64,000 nt of DNA from Kribbella sp. NBC_00382 (GTDB taxonomy: Bacteria > Actinomycetota > Actinomycetes > Propionibacteriales > Kribbellaceae), in the NCBI RefSeq assembly GCF_036067295.1, contig NZ_CP107954.1:8422923-8486922 (forward strand). Reading direction: 5' to 3'. The notes under the pieces are model-generated. The model was given only the letters and a program-made list of their open reading frames with translations. It ran no database searches and was not told where the DNA came from. Both the position numbers and the translations under genes were made by a program. Position 1 is the stretch's first letter. Each line of letters opens with the position of its first letter. Shown in pieces: positions 25,138 through 33,597 of this stretch.

Positions 25138-26499
25138 TCACATGCTCGCGATGAGCTTCTCCACGCGCTCGTCGTGGGACTTGAACGGGTCCTTGCACAG
25201 AACGGTCCGCTGGGCCTGGTCGTTGAGCTTCAGGTGCACCCAGTCGACGGTGAAGTCGCGGCGGCGCTCCTGGGCCCGCTTGATGAACTCGCCGCGCAAC
25301 CGCGCCCGGGTCGTCTGCGGCGGTACCGACTTGGCCTCGAAGACGCGCAGGTCGTCGACCACCCGGGTGACCGCGCCCTTGCGCTCGAGCAGGTAGTACA
25401 GCCCGCGCGGGCGGTGGATGTCGTGGTACGCCAGGTCGAGCTGAGCGACCCGCGGGCTGGCCAGACCGAGGTTGTTCTGCTGGCGGTACCGCTCGATCAG
25501 CCGGTACTTGATCACCCAGTCGATCTCGCGCTCGATCCCGGACAGGTCGCCGGACTCGATCGCCTTCAGGCAGCGCTCCCACAGGTTCAGCGCCCGCTCG
25601 ACGGCCGGCGTGCCGAGCTCGCGGCGGTCGACGAAGTCGCGGGCCTTGGTCAGGTACTCGCCCTGGATGTCGAGCGCGCTGGCCTCGCGGCCGTTGGCCA
25701 GCCGGACCTCGCGGCGCCCGGTCATGTCGTGGCTGATCTCGCGGATCGCCCGGATCGGGTTGTCCAGGGTGAGGTCGCGCATCACGATGCCGGCCTCGAT
25801 CATCCGCAGCACCAGGTCGGTACTGGCGACCTTCAGCAGCATCGTGGTCTCGGACATGTTCGAGTCGCCGACGATCACGTGCAGCCGGCGGAACCGCTCG
25901 GCGTCCGCGTGCGGCTCGTCGCGGGTGTTGATGATCGGGCGGGACCGCGTCGTCGCGCTGGAGACGCCTTCCCAGATGTGCTCGGCGCGCTGGCTGACGG
26001 AGTACACCGCGCCGCGGGGCGTCTGCAGCACCTTGCCGGCGCCGCAGATCAGCTGCCGGGTGACCAGGAACGGGATCAGTACGTCGGCCAGCTTGGCGAA
26101 GTCACCATGCCGGCTGACCAGGTAGTTCTCGTGGCAGCCGTAGCTGTTGCCGGCCGAGTCGGTGTTGTTCTTGAACAGGTAGACGTCGCCGAAGATGCCC
26201 TCGTCGTGCAGCCGCTTCTGCGCGTCGACGAGCAGACCCTCGAGGATCCGCTCGCCTGCCTTGTCGTGCGCTATCAGGTCGGTGACCGAGTCGCACTCGC
26301 CGGTCGCGTACTCCGGGTGGGAGCCCACGTCGAGGTAGAGCCGCGCCCCGTTGCGGAGGAAGACGTTGCTGCTCCGCCCCCAGGACACGACGCGCCGAAA
26401 CAAGTACCGGGCCACCTCATCGGGGGTCAGTCGGCGCTGACCGCGAAAAGTGCAGGTGACTCCGTACTCGTTCTCCAGGCCGAAGATTCGCCGGTTCAC
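25138..26499 (-). CDS. pafA: Pup--protein ligase PafA
   Basis: PafA joins the C-terminal glutamate of Pup to lysines of target proteins, marking them for the proteasome. With the GTG at 26499 (NRRIFGLENEYGVTC) the protein has 453 residues, the family's usual size. Glutamine-synthetase-like metal and ATP motifs are present: GLENEYG, GARLYLDVGSHPEYATGEC and NNTDSAGNSYGCHENYL. The catalytic base region and the C-terminal DFTVDWVHLKLNDQAQRT are intact. prcB, prcA, pup and dop are not next to it here; rluB lies upstream instead. Confidence 0.97.
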   Translation of the reverse strand: MNRRIFGLENEYGVTCTFRGQRRLTPDEVARYLFRRVVSWGRSSNVFLRNGARLYLDVGSHPEYATGECDSVTDLIAHDKAGERILEGLLVDAQKRLHDEGIFGDVYLFKNNTDSAGNSYGCHENYLVSRHGDFAKLADVLIPFLVTRQLICGAGKVLQTPRGAVYSVSQRAEHIWEGVSSATTRSRPIINTRDEPHADAERFRRLHVIVGDSNMSETTMLLKVASTDLVLRMIEAGIVMRDLTLDNPIRAIREISHDMTGRREVRLANGREASALDIQGEYLTKARDFVDRRELGTPAVERALNLWERCLKAIESGDLSGIEREIDWVIKYRLIERYRQQNNLGLASPRVAQLDLAYHDIHRPRGLYYLLERKGAVTRVVDDLRVFEAKSVPPQTTRARLRGEFIKRAQERRRDFTVDWVHLKLNDQAQRTVLCKDPFKSHDERVEKLIASM

Positions 26500-26648
26500 A
26501 GTTCCCACCCTACGACCCCGTTCCGACAATCGGGTCGCGTCTCAGGCGCGCCGTCACCGCTTCGTTGCCGCACAACCCTTCCAGCAGGGCTCGACAGACA
26601 GCCGGCTGGAGGCAGGCGCCATTGGTGTGTGGTGGCGGTTCGGGTCTG

Positions 26649-27419
26649 TCAGAGGTCGACGAGGTCGAGGAGCTGGCCTAGTTCCTTGGCGTCCAGTTCG
26701 CGGAGTTCGCCGGTGTGGAGGTTGCCGCGGCGGACCGGGCCGATGGCGGTACGGGTGAGGCGTTTGACCGGGTGGCCGATGGCGTCGAACATGCGGCGGA
26801 CGATGCGGTTGCGGCCCTCGTGCAGGGTCATCTGGATCAGCGTGCGGCCCTTGACGCTGGTCATCTCGCGGACGGTGTCGGCCTGCGCGAATCCGTCGTC
26901 GAGGGTGAGGCCGTCGGTGAGCCGGCGGAGGACCTGCGGCTTGACGTTGCCCTCTACCTCGGCGACGTACGTCTTGGAGACCTCGTACGACGGGTGCGCG
27001 AGGCGATGCGCGAACTCACCGTGATTGGTGAGCAGCAGCAGGCCCTCGGTGTCGGTGTCGAGCCGGCCGATGTGGAACAACCGCTCGGGGCGGTCGTGCA
27101 CGTAGTCGGCGACGCACGGACGGCCTTGCGGGTCGGACATCGTGGTGACGACGCCGCGTGGCTTGTTGAGCACGAGGTAGACGTGTGCGGTGATCGGCGG
27201 GATCCGTACGCCGTCCACGCGGATCACCGAGACGGCCGGGTCGACCCGGGTACCGAACTCGGTCACCACCTGGCCATCGACCTCGACCCGGCGCTGCTCG
27301 ATCAGGATCTCCGACCCACGCCGGCTCGCGATCCCCGCCTGCGCCAGCGCCTTCTGCAACCGGATCCCCGACTCCCCGCTCTCGCCGGCGCCGTCACCCT
27401 GATCGTGCTCGTCAGTCAT
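26649..27419 (-). CDS. rluB: 23S rRNA pseudouridine synthase, RluB/RsuA family
   Basis: From the ATG at 27419, which overlaps the scpB stop by eight bases, the protein has 256 residues. An S4 RNA-binding domain (IRLQKALAQAGIASRRGSE) is followed by the synthase domain with the catalytic Asp in HIGRLDTDTEGLLLLTN. RluB-type enzymes make a pseudouridine in the peptidyl-transferase region of 23S rRNA. The scpA-scpB-rluB order is conserved in actinobacteria. A longer frame upstream lies inside scpB and is rejected. Confidence 0.94.
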   Translation of the reverse strand: MTDEHDQGDGAGESGESGIRLQKALAQAGIASRRGSEILIEQRRVEVDGQVVTEFGTRVDPAVSVIRVDGVRIPPITAHVYLVLNKPRGVVTTMSDPQGRPCVADYVHDRPERLFHIGRLDTDTEGLLLLTNHGEFAHRLAHPSYEVSKTYVAEVEGNVKPQVLRRLTDGLTLDDGFAQADTVREMTSVKGRTLIQMTLHEGRNRIVRRMFDAIGHPVKRLTRTAIGPVRRGNLHTGELRELDAKELGQLLDLVDL

Positions 27420-28836
27420 CAGTCCCACTCTTGCTCTCGCCACTACCACCCAAACCGGGCCCATCCACAGTCTCGTCCTCAACCACAACCCCACCCGCAT
27501 CAAGGTCGCCCGCACCCGACCCAGCTTCCTCAGCGGGCTCGTCCTCATCGCTCGCCTCGGCGCCGCCGGTCGACCCAACCTCGTCGCTCAACTCGACCTC
27601 GGCATCGTCCAGCTCGACCGCGTCGGCCGGCTCGGCCTCGTCGCTCGACTCAACCTCGGCGTCGTCCAGCTCGTCCTCGTCGGTCGGCTCGTCCTCGTCG
27701 GCTGACCTGGCGTCGGCCAGCTCCGCCTCGTTGGTCGGCTCGTCGTCGGCCAGCTCGACATCGTCGGCCAGCACGACACCGTCGGTCGGCTCGGCTTCGT
27801 CGGTGGGCTCGTCGTCGGTCGGCTCGTCGTCGGTCTCGGCGGTGGACGGGGTGGGGGGTGCTAGGTCGTTCTCGAGGGGGGCGTCGTCCTCCGAGGTGGT
27901 GGGGTCGTCCTCGGAGGTGCTGGGCTCGGCGGAGGCTGCTGCTTGGGCGGCTAGTTCTTCCTCCATGTCGTCCATCTCAGGGAGGTACGGAGCCAGCTCG
28001 GGGAGGTCGTCGAGGGACTGCATGCCCATGCGTTCCAGGAAGTACGAGGTGGTGCGGTACAGGGTGGACTGTGACTCGGTGTCGGGGCCGGCTTCTTCTA
28101 GGAGGCCTCGACTGATCAGGGTGCGCATGACGCCGTCGACGTTCACGCCGCGGATGGCGGAGACGCGTGCCCGGCTGACCGGCTGCTTGTACGCGACCAC
28201 CGCGAGCGTCTCGAGCGCTGCCTGCGTCAGGCGCGCTTGCTGCCCCTCAAGTACATAGCCCTCGACGTACTGCGCGGTGTCCTCCCGCGTGTAGTACCGC
28301 CACCCACCACCGACCTCACGCAGGTCGAACCCACGCCCCTGCTCGGTGTACTCCCCCGACAACCCCACCAGCGCCGCTGACACATCCGCGACGGTACGTC
28401 CAACAGTCTTAGCCATCGCCAGCACCGGCAACGGCTCATCGGACACCATCAAAATCGCTTCCAACGCCCGCCGCATGGTGACGTCATCAATCGCGTCCTC
28501 ACCAACCACGACGTCGTCCAGCACCTCATCCAGCAGCGCCCCAACATCCCCCTCCGCAGGCACACCCTCAGCAGACGCCTCGTCTACCGCCACACCCTCG
28601 GCGGTCGCATCGTCGGCAGCCTCGCCCTCCACCGGTACGTCCTCAGCGGACGCGTCTTCGGCGGGCTTGTCGTCAGCCGGTACGTCGTCGGCCTGCTCGT
28701 CCGCAGTGGGTTCTTCGGTGGCCTGCACGGCTTCGACGGAGTCGGCTGTTTCGGTGGTGGTGACGGAGGCCAGGGCGTCGGCTGTGGCGGCGTCGGCGGA
28801 TTCCTGGAGGTCGGTCTCGGTCTGGTTGTCGGTCAC
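27412..28836 (-). CDS. scpB: Condensin subunit ScpB with long acidic extensions
   Basis: ScpB is the winged-helix partner of the kleisin ScpA in the SMC complex that compacts and segregates the chromosome. The core (about residues 115-310) is normal: MRRALEAILMVSDEPLPVLA, LTQAALETLAVVAYKQPVSR and GVNVDGVMRTLISRGLLEE. It is flanked by an N-terminal Asp/Glu/Ala-rich stretch of about 115 residues and a C-terminal one of about 160 with repeats such as ADDEPTDEAE. Total length is 474, twice that of a typical ScpB. GTGA couples its start to scpA. Confidence 0.93.
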   Translation of the reverse strand: MTDNQTETDLQESADAATADALASVTTTETADSVEAVQATEEPTADEQADDVPADDKPAEDASAEDVPVEGEAADDATAEGVAVDEASAEGVPAEGDVGALLDEVLDDVVVGEDAIDDVTMRRALEAILMVSDEPLPVLAMAKTVGRTVADVSAALVGLSGEYTEQGRGFDLREVGGGWRYYTREDTAQYVEGYVLEGQQARLTQAALETLAVVAYKQPVSRARVSAIRGVNVDGVMRTLISRGLLEEAGPDTESQSTLYRTTSYFLERMGMQSLDDLPELAPYLPEMDDMEEELAAQAAASAEPSTSEDDPTTSEDDAPLENDLAPPTPSTAETDDEPTDDEPTDEAEPTDGVVLADDVELADDEPTNEAELADARSADEDEPTDEDELDDAEVESSDEAEPADAVELDDAEVELSDEVGSTGGAEASDEDEPAEEAGSGAGDLDAGGVVVEDETVDGPGLGGSGESKSGTDD

Positions 28837-29933
28837 TGCTCCACCGTCTCGTGCTCCTCGGGCCCGGATCCGGGCTCGGTGTCTGGCTCAGGTACGGGCT
28901 CTGACTCAGGTACAGGCTGGGGGTCTTCGTCCGGCTCGGTGAGCTCCTCGCCGGGCTCGAGGAAGTCGGCCTCGTCGGGGACGACCGGCGCCTCGCCGTC
29001 CTCGTCGGCGGGAGCCGGTACCTCGTCGAACTCGTCGCCGACCGCGATGTCGCCTTCGTCGGTACCGGTCCAGACGATCGTCAACTCCCCCAGCGGCGTC
29101 TCCTGGTCGAAGGTGACCGCCGCCTCCCGGAACAGCTCCAGCAACGCCAGGAACCGGCACACCGTCGTCACCGTGTCCGGCGAGTCCGACACCAGCATCC
29201 GGAACGTAGTACTGCGCTGCCGCCGCAACCGATCGATGATCACCGCCGCCTGCTCGCGCACGGTGACAGCCGGCGCATGCAGGTGCGCCAGCGAAACACC
29301 CTCCGGTACTACGGCCGCCTTCGGCGCCAACGCCCGCGCAGCCAACGCCGCCAACCCGGCCGGGTCAACACCCAGCAGCACCTCAGGCAGCAAGTCCGCG
29401 AACCGCGCCTCCATCCCCACGGCCCGGGGGAAACGCTTGGCCTCCTCCGCCATCCGCGACTGCATCAGCGCCGCGATCAGCTTGAACGCGCGGTACTGCA
29501 ACAGCCGCGCGAACAGCAGGTCCCGCGCCTCCAGCAGCGCCAGGTCCTCCTGGTCCTCGACGTCACCCTGCGGCAGCAACCGGGCCGCCTTGAGATCCAG
29601 CAACGTCGCCGCGATCAGCAGGAACTCCGACGCCTGGTCCAGATCCCACTCCGCGCCCAGCGCCTTGATGTGCGCGATGAACTCGTCCGTGATCACCGAC
29701 AACGCGATCTCGGTGATGTCCAGCTTGTGCTTGCTGATCAGCTGCAGCAGCAGGTCGAACGGACCCTCGAAGTTGACCAGGTGGACGTTGAAGCCCTTGC
29801 CTGACTCGACCATCGATTCCGCGACCGGCGACTCCGGGTCGGCCACCCCGGGCAGCTCGATCGGCGGCTCCGAGCCCTCCGCCGCGGAAGCCGCGACACC
29901 CGCGGAGGCCTCAGGAGCCACGGCGTCACTCAT
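28833..29933 (-). CDS. scpA: Condensin kleisin subunit ScpA
   Basis: The 366-residue protein bridges SMC heads. After an Ala/Glu-rich leader of about 48 residues, the kleisin N-terminus is clear: FNVHLVNFEGPFDLLLQLIS, KHKLDITEIALSVITDEFI and SEFLLIAATLLDLKAARLLP. The C-terminal winged helix includes TTVCRFLALLELFREAAVTF. A further acidic/proline tail of about 90 residues (PEPDTEPGSGPEEHE) mirrors the tails of ScpB. It starts at ATG 29933, seven bases after the ribbon-helix-helix-like gene. Confidence 0.94.
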   Translation of the reverse strand: MSDAVAPEASAGVAASAAEGSEPPIELPGVADPESPVAESMVESGKGFNVHLVNFEGPFDLLLQLISKHKLDITEIALSVITDEFIAHIKALGAEWDLDQASEFLLIAATLLDLKAARLLPQGDVEDQEDLALLEARDLLFARLLQYRAFKLIAALMQSRMAEEAKRFPRAVGMEARFADLLPEVLLGVDPAGLAALAARALAPKAAVVPEGVSLAHLHAPAVTVREQAAVIIDRLRRQRSTTFRMLVSDSPDTVTTVCRFLALLELFREAAVTFDQETPLGELTIVWTGTDEGDIAVGDEFDEVPAPADEDGEAPVVPDEADFLEPGEELTEPDEDPQPVPESEPVPEPDTEPGSGPEEHETVEQ

Positions 29934-29940
29934 CGCCGGC

Positions 29941-30330
29941 TCACTCCGGAGCCGCGGCCCGGAGGCGCTGCACCAGCACGGAGTCGGGTCCGTGGTCGAC
30001 GAAATCGGCCAGCAACACGTCGATCGCCTCCCGGACGATCCGGCCGCGATCGGCGGTCAAGCCGTGCTCGGCGCGCAGGGCGAGCCGAGTCTGTTCTAGT
30101 CCGAGCAGCTCTTCTTCCGTCACGTACACGGTGATCTTCGTGTCGTGCCGGATCCGTCCACTGGACTTGCGGTCCTCGACCACGGCCGTGCGGCCGCGTC
30201 CGTTCGGACCGGGGCGGTCGTCGGCCAGCGACGATCCGTCAGTGGTGGTGCGCTTCTCGGGTCTGGTCTGCTTGGGTGCCGCGCCCCCGAAGAGCTCACT
30301 GGCACCTGGCAGGCTTACCCGGCGGGACAA
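29941..30330 (-). CDS. Small ribbon-helix-helix-like protein coupled to parA
   Basis: I place the start at a TTG at 30330: a perfect AAGGAGG lies ten bases upstream (30341-30347), inside the end of parA, and the frame then reads SRRVSLPGASELFGG. The 129-residue protein has a basic disordered first half, then KITVYVTEEE as a strand and two helices (LLGLEQTRLALRAEHG and RGRIVREAIDVLLADF), a ribbon-helix-helix pattern like CopG/ParG. It overlaps parA by 16 bases. A centromere-binding or ParA-stimulating role is an inference from this layout. Confidence 0.75.
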   Translation of the reverse strand: MSRRVSLPGASELFGGAAPKQTRPEKRTTTDGSSLADDRPGPNGRGRTAVVEDRKSSGRIRHDTKITVYVTEEELLGLEQTRLALRAEHGLTADRGRIVREAIDVLLADFVDHGPDSVLVQRLRAAAPE

Positions 30331-31418
30331 CGCGCGAGCACCTCCTTGGCAAGGTCGCGGTACTGGGTAGCCGCAGATGAGGACGGCGCGTACGTCGTGA
30401 TCGGTTCGCCGACGACGGTGGTCTCGGGGAACTTGACGGTACGCCGGATGACGGTGTGGAAGACGCGCTCGTCGAAGGCCTGGACGACCCGGTCGAGCAC
30501 CTCCCGGGCGTGCGTGGTGCGGCCGTCGAACATGGTGCCGAGAATGCCGACGATCTCCAGCTTCGGGTTCAGCCGGTCCTGCACCTTGCCGATCGTGTCG
30601 GTCAGCATCGCCAGGCCGCGGAGCGCGAAGAACTCGCACTCGAGCGGGACGACGATGCCGTTCGACGCGGTCAGCGCGTTCACGGTGAGCAGGCCCAGCG
30701 ACGGCGCGCAGTCGATCAGGATCACGTCGTACAGCGGAATGATCGGCTCGAGCACCCGCGACAGCGTGTACTCCCGGGCGACCTCCTGGACCAGCTGTAC
30801 CTCGGCCGCGGACAGGTCGATGTTGGCCGGCAGCAGGTCGAGGTTCGGCACCTTCGTCGCCTGGATCACCTCGTCCGGGGTGATGTCGCGCTGCATCAGC
30901 AGGTTGTAGACGGAGATCTCCAGGTCGTGCGGCTGCACGCCGAGGCCGATCGAGGCCGAGCCCTGCGGGTCGAAGTCGATCAGCAGCACCTTGCGCCCGG
31001 TCTCGGCGATCGCGGCGCCCAGGTTGATGGTCGTCGTGGTCTTGCCGACGCCACCCTTCTGGTTGCACATCGCGATCACCTGCGCGGGGCCGCGCCGGGT
31101 CGGCGGCAGGACGTCCGGCAGGTCGGGCAACGGCCGTCCGGTCGGCCCGATCTTGCCCCTCGCGCCGTTCGCGTCATTCACAGGGTGCATGTCCTCCGCG
31201 GTGAGCTTGGCCGTCGGCCGGGGCATCTCCGCATAGTTACTGGGTGGGGTGACGGTCCGGGGCGGAACCGGGTTCTGCGCCGGGGTCACAACTGGTGTCT
31301 CGGCGGGTGGTGCAAGGGGTGTCGCTGTGGGCGTGGCGGGCGCCGGGTCAGGAGTCGACGACATCGGTTCCGTCGACGACGACAGGTGCTGGGTGCCCGG
31401 GAATGTCGACTCGTTCAT
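30315..31418 (-). CDS. ParA/Soj-family ATPase
   Basis: The 367-residue protein has a proline/threonine-rich leader of about 110 residues, then a deviant Walker A ATPase: CNQKGGVGKTTTTINLGAA with the signature lysine at about 121, LIDFDPQGSASIGLG and ILIDCAPSLGLLTVNAL. ParA proteins bind DNA when ATP-bound and move cargo or chromosomes. It is separate from the oriC parAB pair and is followed by a ribbon-helix-helix-like gene and scpAB, the Rv1708-Rv1710 arrangement. Start is ATG at 31418. Confidence 0.92.
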   Translation of the reverse strand: MNESTFPGTQHLSSSTEPMSSTPDPAPATPTATPLAPPAETPVVTPAQNPVPPRTVTPPSNYAEMPRPTAKLTAEDMHPVNDANGARGKIGPTGRPLPDLPDVLPPTRRGPAQVIAMCNQKGGVGKTTTTINLGAAIAETGRKVLLIDFDPQGSASIGLGVQPHDLEISVYNLLMQRDITPDEVIQATKVPNLDLLPANIDLSAAEVQLVQEVAREYTLSRVLEPIIPLYDVILIDCAPSLGLLTVNALTASNGIVVPLECEFFALRGLAMLTDTIGKVQDRLNPKLEIVGILGTMFDGRTTHAREVLDRVVQAFDERVFHTVIRRTVKFPETTVVGEPITTYAPSSSAATQYRDLAKEVLARCPAG

Positions 31419-31605
31419 GACTCGTCAAACCTTTCAACCGATACGGGCGATCCCAGCGACTGTAAGCGTGCATTCAAGCACTCTCAACCAGCCACTCCGC
31501 AGCCGGGTCGGCCGACCTTCCGGGCACGCCCGATCACCCCGCCAGAGTGACCGACCGTGACGGAATGATCGCACACCGCTGCTGTATCCCCTGCATCGGG
31601 GTCTC

Positions 31606-32328
31606 TCAGTGATCACCCAACCACTCGAGCACGACAGTGGTGAGCAACCCGGCCGCGGCCAGATGGACATCGTGTCCGACGTTCTCCAGCTCGAGCAGCC
31701 GGCTTCGTGGGATGGCATCGGCCAGCTCGCGGACAGCGGCGACCGGACAGTACGGATCGTCCGAGCCGATGACCAGCAGTACCGGGCAGGTGATCGCGCT
31801 GGCCCGCGACAGGCTGATGTCGCCACCAGCGGCGACGATCTCCCGCAGTGCACCACCCCAGCCGGCCGCCATGGCCCGAGCCCGCTCCGGGCCGTAGGCC
31901 TCAGCCAGGTACGCCGCCAGCGGCAGCAACTGCTCGGTCGGCTCGTCCAGCAACCGCTCCAGCGGGCCGAACCCTTCGACCGGCTCGACAACCTGGCCTG
32001 CGGCTCCCCAGGCCACTACCGACAGCGCCCTGTCCGGTGCGAGCGCAGCCATCAGCAATGCTGTCTCACCGCCGTCGCTGAAACCGACCAGGTGTGCGGC
32101 TCTGACCCCGAGTTGGTCGAGCAGAGCGAGGTACGCCCGAGCGTCTTGGGAGTAGAAGTCAGCGGTGTAGGTCCGCGGCTCCGAGCGACCACAGCCGGGT
32201 AGGTCGGCTGCGATGACCCGGAAGCCGTCCCCTAGCGCCTGCCGGAGAGGGTTGAGGTCAGTGATGCTGCCGCCCCAACCAGGGAGCAGCAGGACGGCCT
32301 CACCTTGGCCGTTGTCTTCGTAGTACAC
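31606..32328 (-). CDS. Alpha/beta-hydrolase
   Basis: The 240-residue protein is a compact alpha/beta-hydrolase: PGWGGS oxyanion loop, nucleophile serine in GFSDGG, acid in VIGSDDPYCP and His in ENVGHDVH near the end. No lid domain or signal peptide is visible, and the substrate is unknown. The start at 32328 is a GTG that lies 29 bases inside the ltrA gene, so it is probably translated by coupling. With ltrA it interrupts the parA-xerD neighbourhood seen elsewhere. Confidence 0.85.
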   Translation of the reverse strand: MYYEDNGQGEAVLLLPGWGGSITDLNPLRQALGDGFRVIAADLPGCGRSEPRTYTADFYSQDARAYLALLDQLGVRAAHLVGFSDGGETALLMAALAPDRALSVVAWGAAGQVVEPVEGFGPLERLLDEPTEQLLPLAAYLAEAYGPERARAMAAGWGGALREIVAAGGDISLSRASAITCPVLLVIGSDDPYCPVAAVRELADAIPRSRLLELENVGHDVHLAAAGLLTTVVLEWLGDH

Positions 32329-33589
32329 GGGTGAGTCTTTCTCGGGCGGCGGGGAGGCTGTTGTAGGTGGAGAACCAGCCCAGGGTGACCCAGGCGAGGA
32401 CGGCTAGGGCCCAGCCGGCGAGTGGGTGGCCGAAGACTGCGATGGCGGCTGCGGCCAGGAGGCTTGGGAGTAGCCAGCCGAGGTACCAGCGGAGCGGGGC
32501 CTTGCCAGCGAGGCCGGCGAAGAGACTGGTGAGGAAGTAGAGGGCCAGGCCGCCGAAGAGGTACCAGCGGTCCTTGTCGTGGACATGCTCGGCCGCATCC
32601 GGGATCAGAGCGCCGAAGCCGGTTGCGATGGCCACGATCGAGGCGGTGACCCCCAAGTGAGCCGGGAGCGACTGCCACGGCTCCAACGGTGCAGTGGTAC
32701 GCGGCGCCGGGGTGAAGCCGTACAGGGTGGTCAATTGCCAGAGCATGACCAGCACCAGGAAGGCAGCGAGTGAGGAAGCGACCACCGCGTAGGTCCAGGC
32801 CTCTTCGGTGTTCGAGGCAACGACCTGGGCCAGCGCCTCGCCGAGCACGATGATGACGAACAGCCCGAGCCGCTCGTCGAGATGACCCCGCTCCACCTGC
32901 GCCACGGAGATGTACGTCGTCGGCACGGTCGGCAGCTGGTCCGGTGTTATCCCGCGCTCGATCAGCCGGGCCAGCCTGCGCTCCTGCTGCCGGTCCTGCT
33001 GCTCCTGCCGCTTGCGGGCGCGCTTCGTCATCTCCTCGACCGCACGCGGGTTCCGGGCGCCGAGCATCGAGAAGGCGATGTCCACGGCGATCGCGACTCC
33101 CCACAGCCAGTACGCGACCGTGTGCGGCACGAAGAGCGACACCAGCCAGGGCGTACCCATCAGGCTCTGTGTGGCCGGCCAGAACGCGACCACCTGTCCG
33201 TCCCGAGCCGCAGACCTGGAAGCGATCGCCCTGCAGACGATGAACGCGACGACGAAGACAGCGGTACGTCCCTTGAGCTCCTCGTGCTCACCGGGAAGCA
33301 GCTCCGGCCACACCCCCGGTACGGTCGCCGCCATCACCGCGATGCCGAGCATGGTCCGCAGTACTGCGCGCCGCCGGGTCCGCTCCCCCGCCACGTTCGC
33401 GTAGACGCTGGTGGTCGTCCAGACGCTCCAGATCGCGTAGTACATCGCGGCGCAGGCCGCTACCTGCCCGATGCTGTCCGCGCCGTGCAGCCGGTGCGAG
33501 ATCTGCGCAGCGGCCGCTACCACCGTCAGATCGAAGAACAGCTCCAGCCAGCTCGCATGCCGCTCTTCCGGCGTCTTCTGATCTGCCAC
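32300..33589 (-). CDS. LtrA-family (low temperature requirement A) membrane protein
   Basis: Starting at a GTG at 33589 (ADQKTPEERHASWLELFFDL) the protein has 429 residues and about twelve membrane helices. The family signature WLELFFDLTVVAAAAQISH is present, as is HLDERLGLFVIIVLGEALAQ, which holds the conserved acidic and glycine residues. LtrA was linked to growth of Listeria at low temperature; its activity is unknown. The start lies eight bases past the xerD stop, so it is likely in that operon. Confidence 0.88.
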   Translation of the reverse strand: MADQKTPEERHASWLELFFDLTVVAAAAQISHRLHGADSIGQVAACAAMYYAIWSVWTTTSVYANVAGERTRRRAVLRTMLGIAVMAATVPGVWPELLPGEHEELKGRTAVFVVAFIVCRAIASRSAARDGQVVAFWPATQSLMGTPWLVSLFVPHTVAYWLWGVAIAVDIAFSMLGARNPRAVEEMTKRARKRQEQQDRQQERRLARLIERGITPDQLPTVPTTYISVAQVERGHLDERLGLFVIIVLGEALAQVVASNTEEAWTYAVVASSLAAFLVLVMLWQLTTLYGFTPAPRTTAPLEPWQSLPAHLGVTASIVAIATGFGALIPDAAEHVHDKDRWYLFGGLALYFLTSLFAGLAGKAPLRWYLGWLLPSLLAAAAIAVFGHPLAGWALAVLAWVTLGWFSTYNSLPAARERLTRVLRRQRPR

Positions 33590-33597
33590 GCGCCCAG

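Noticed and set aside
23896..27024. 1042-codon open frame on the plus strand
   Set aside because: It is antisense to the FKBP gene, pafA and part of rluB, all of which have clear family motifs.
29941..31068. Extending the ribbon-helix-helix-like gene to 375 codons
   Set aside because: The upstream part is the parA gene in another frame and shows no protein-like pattern; the TTG with AAGGAGG is better.
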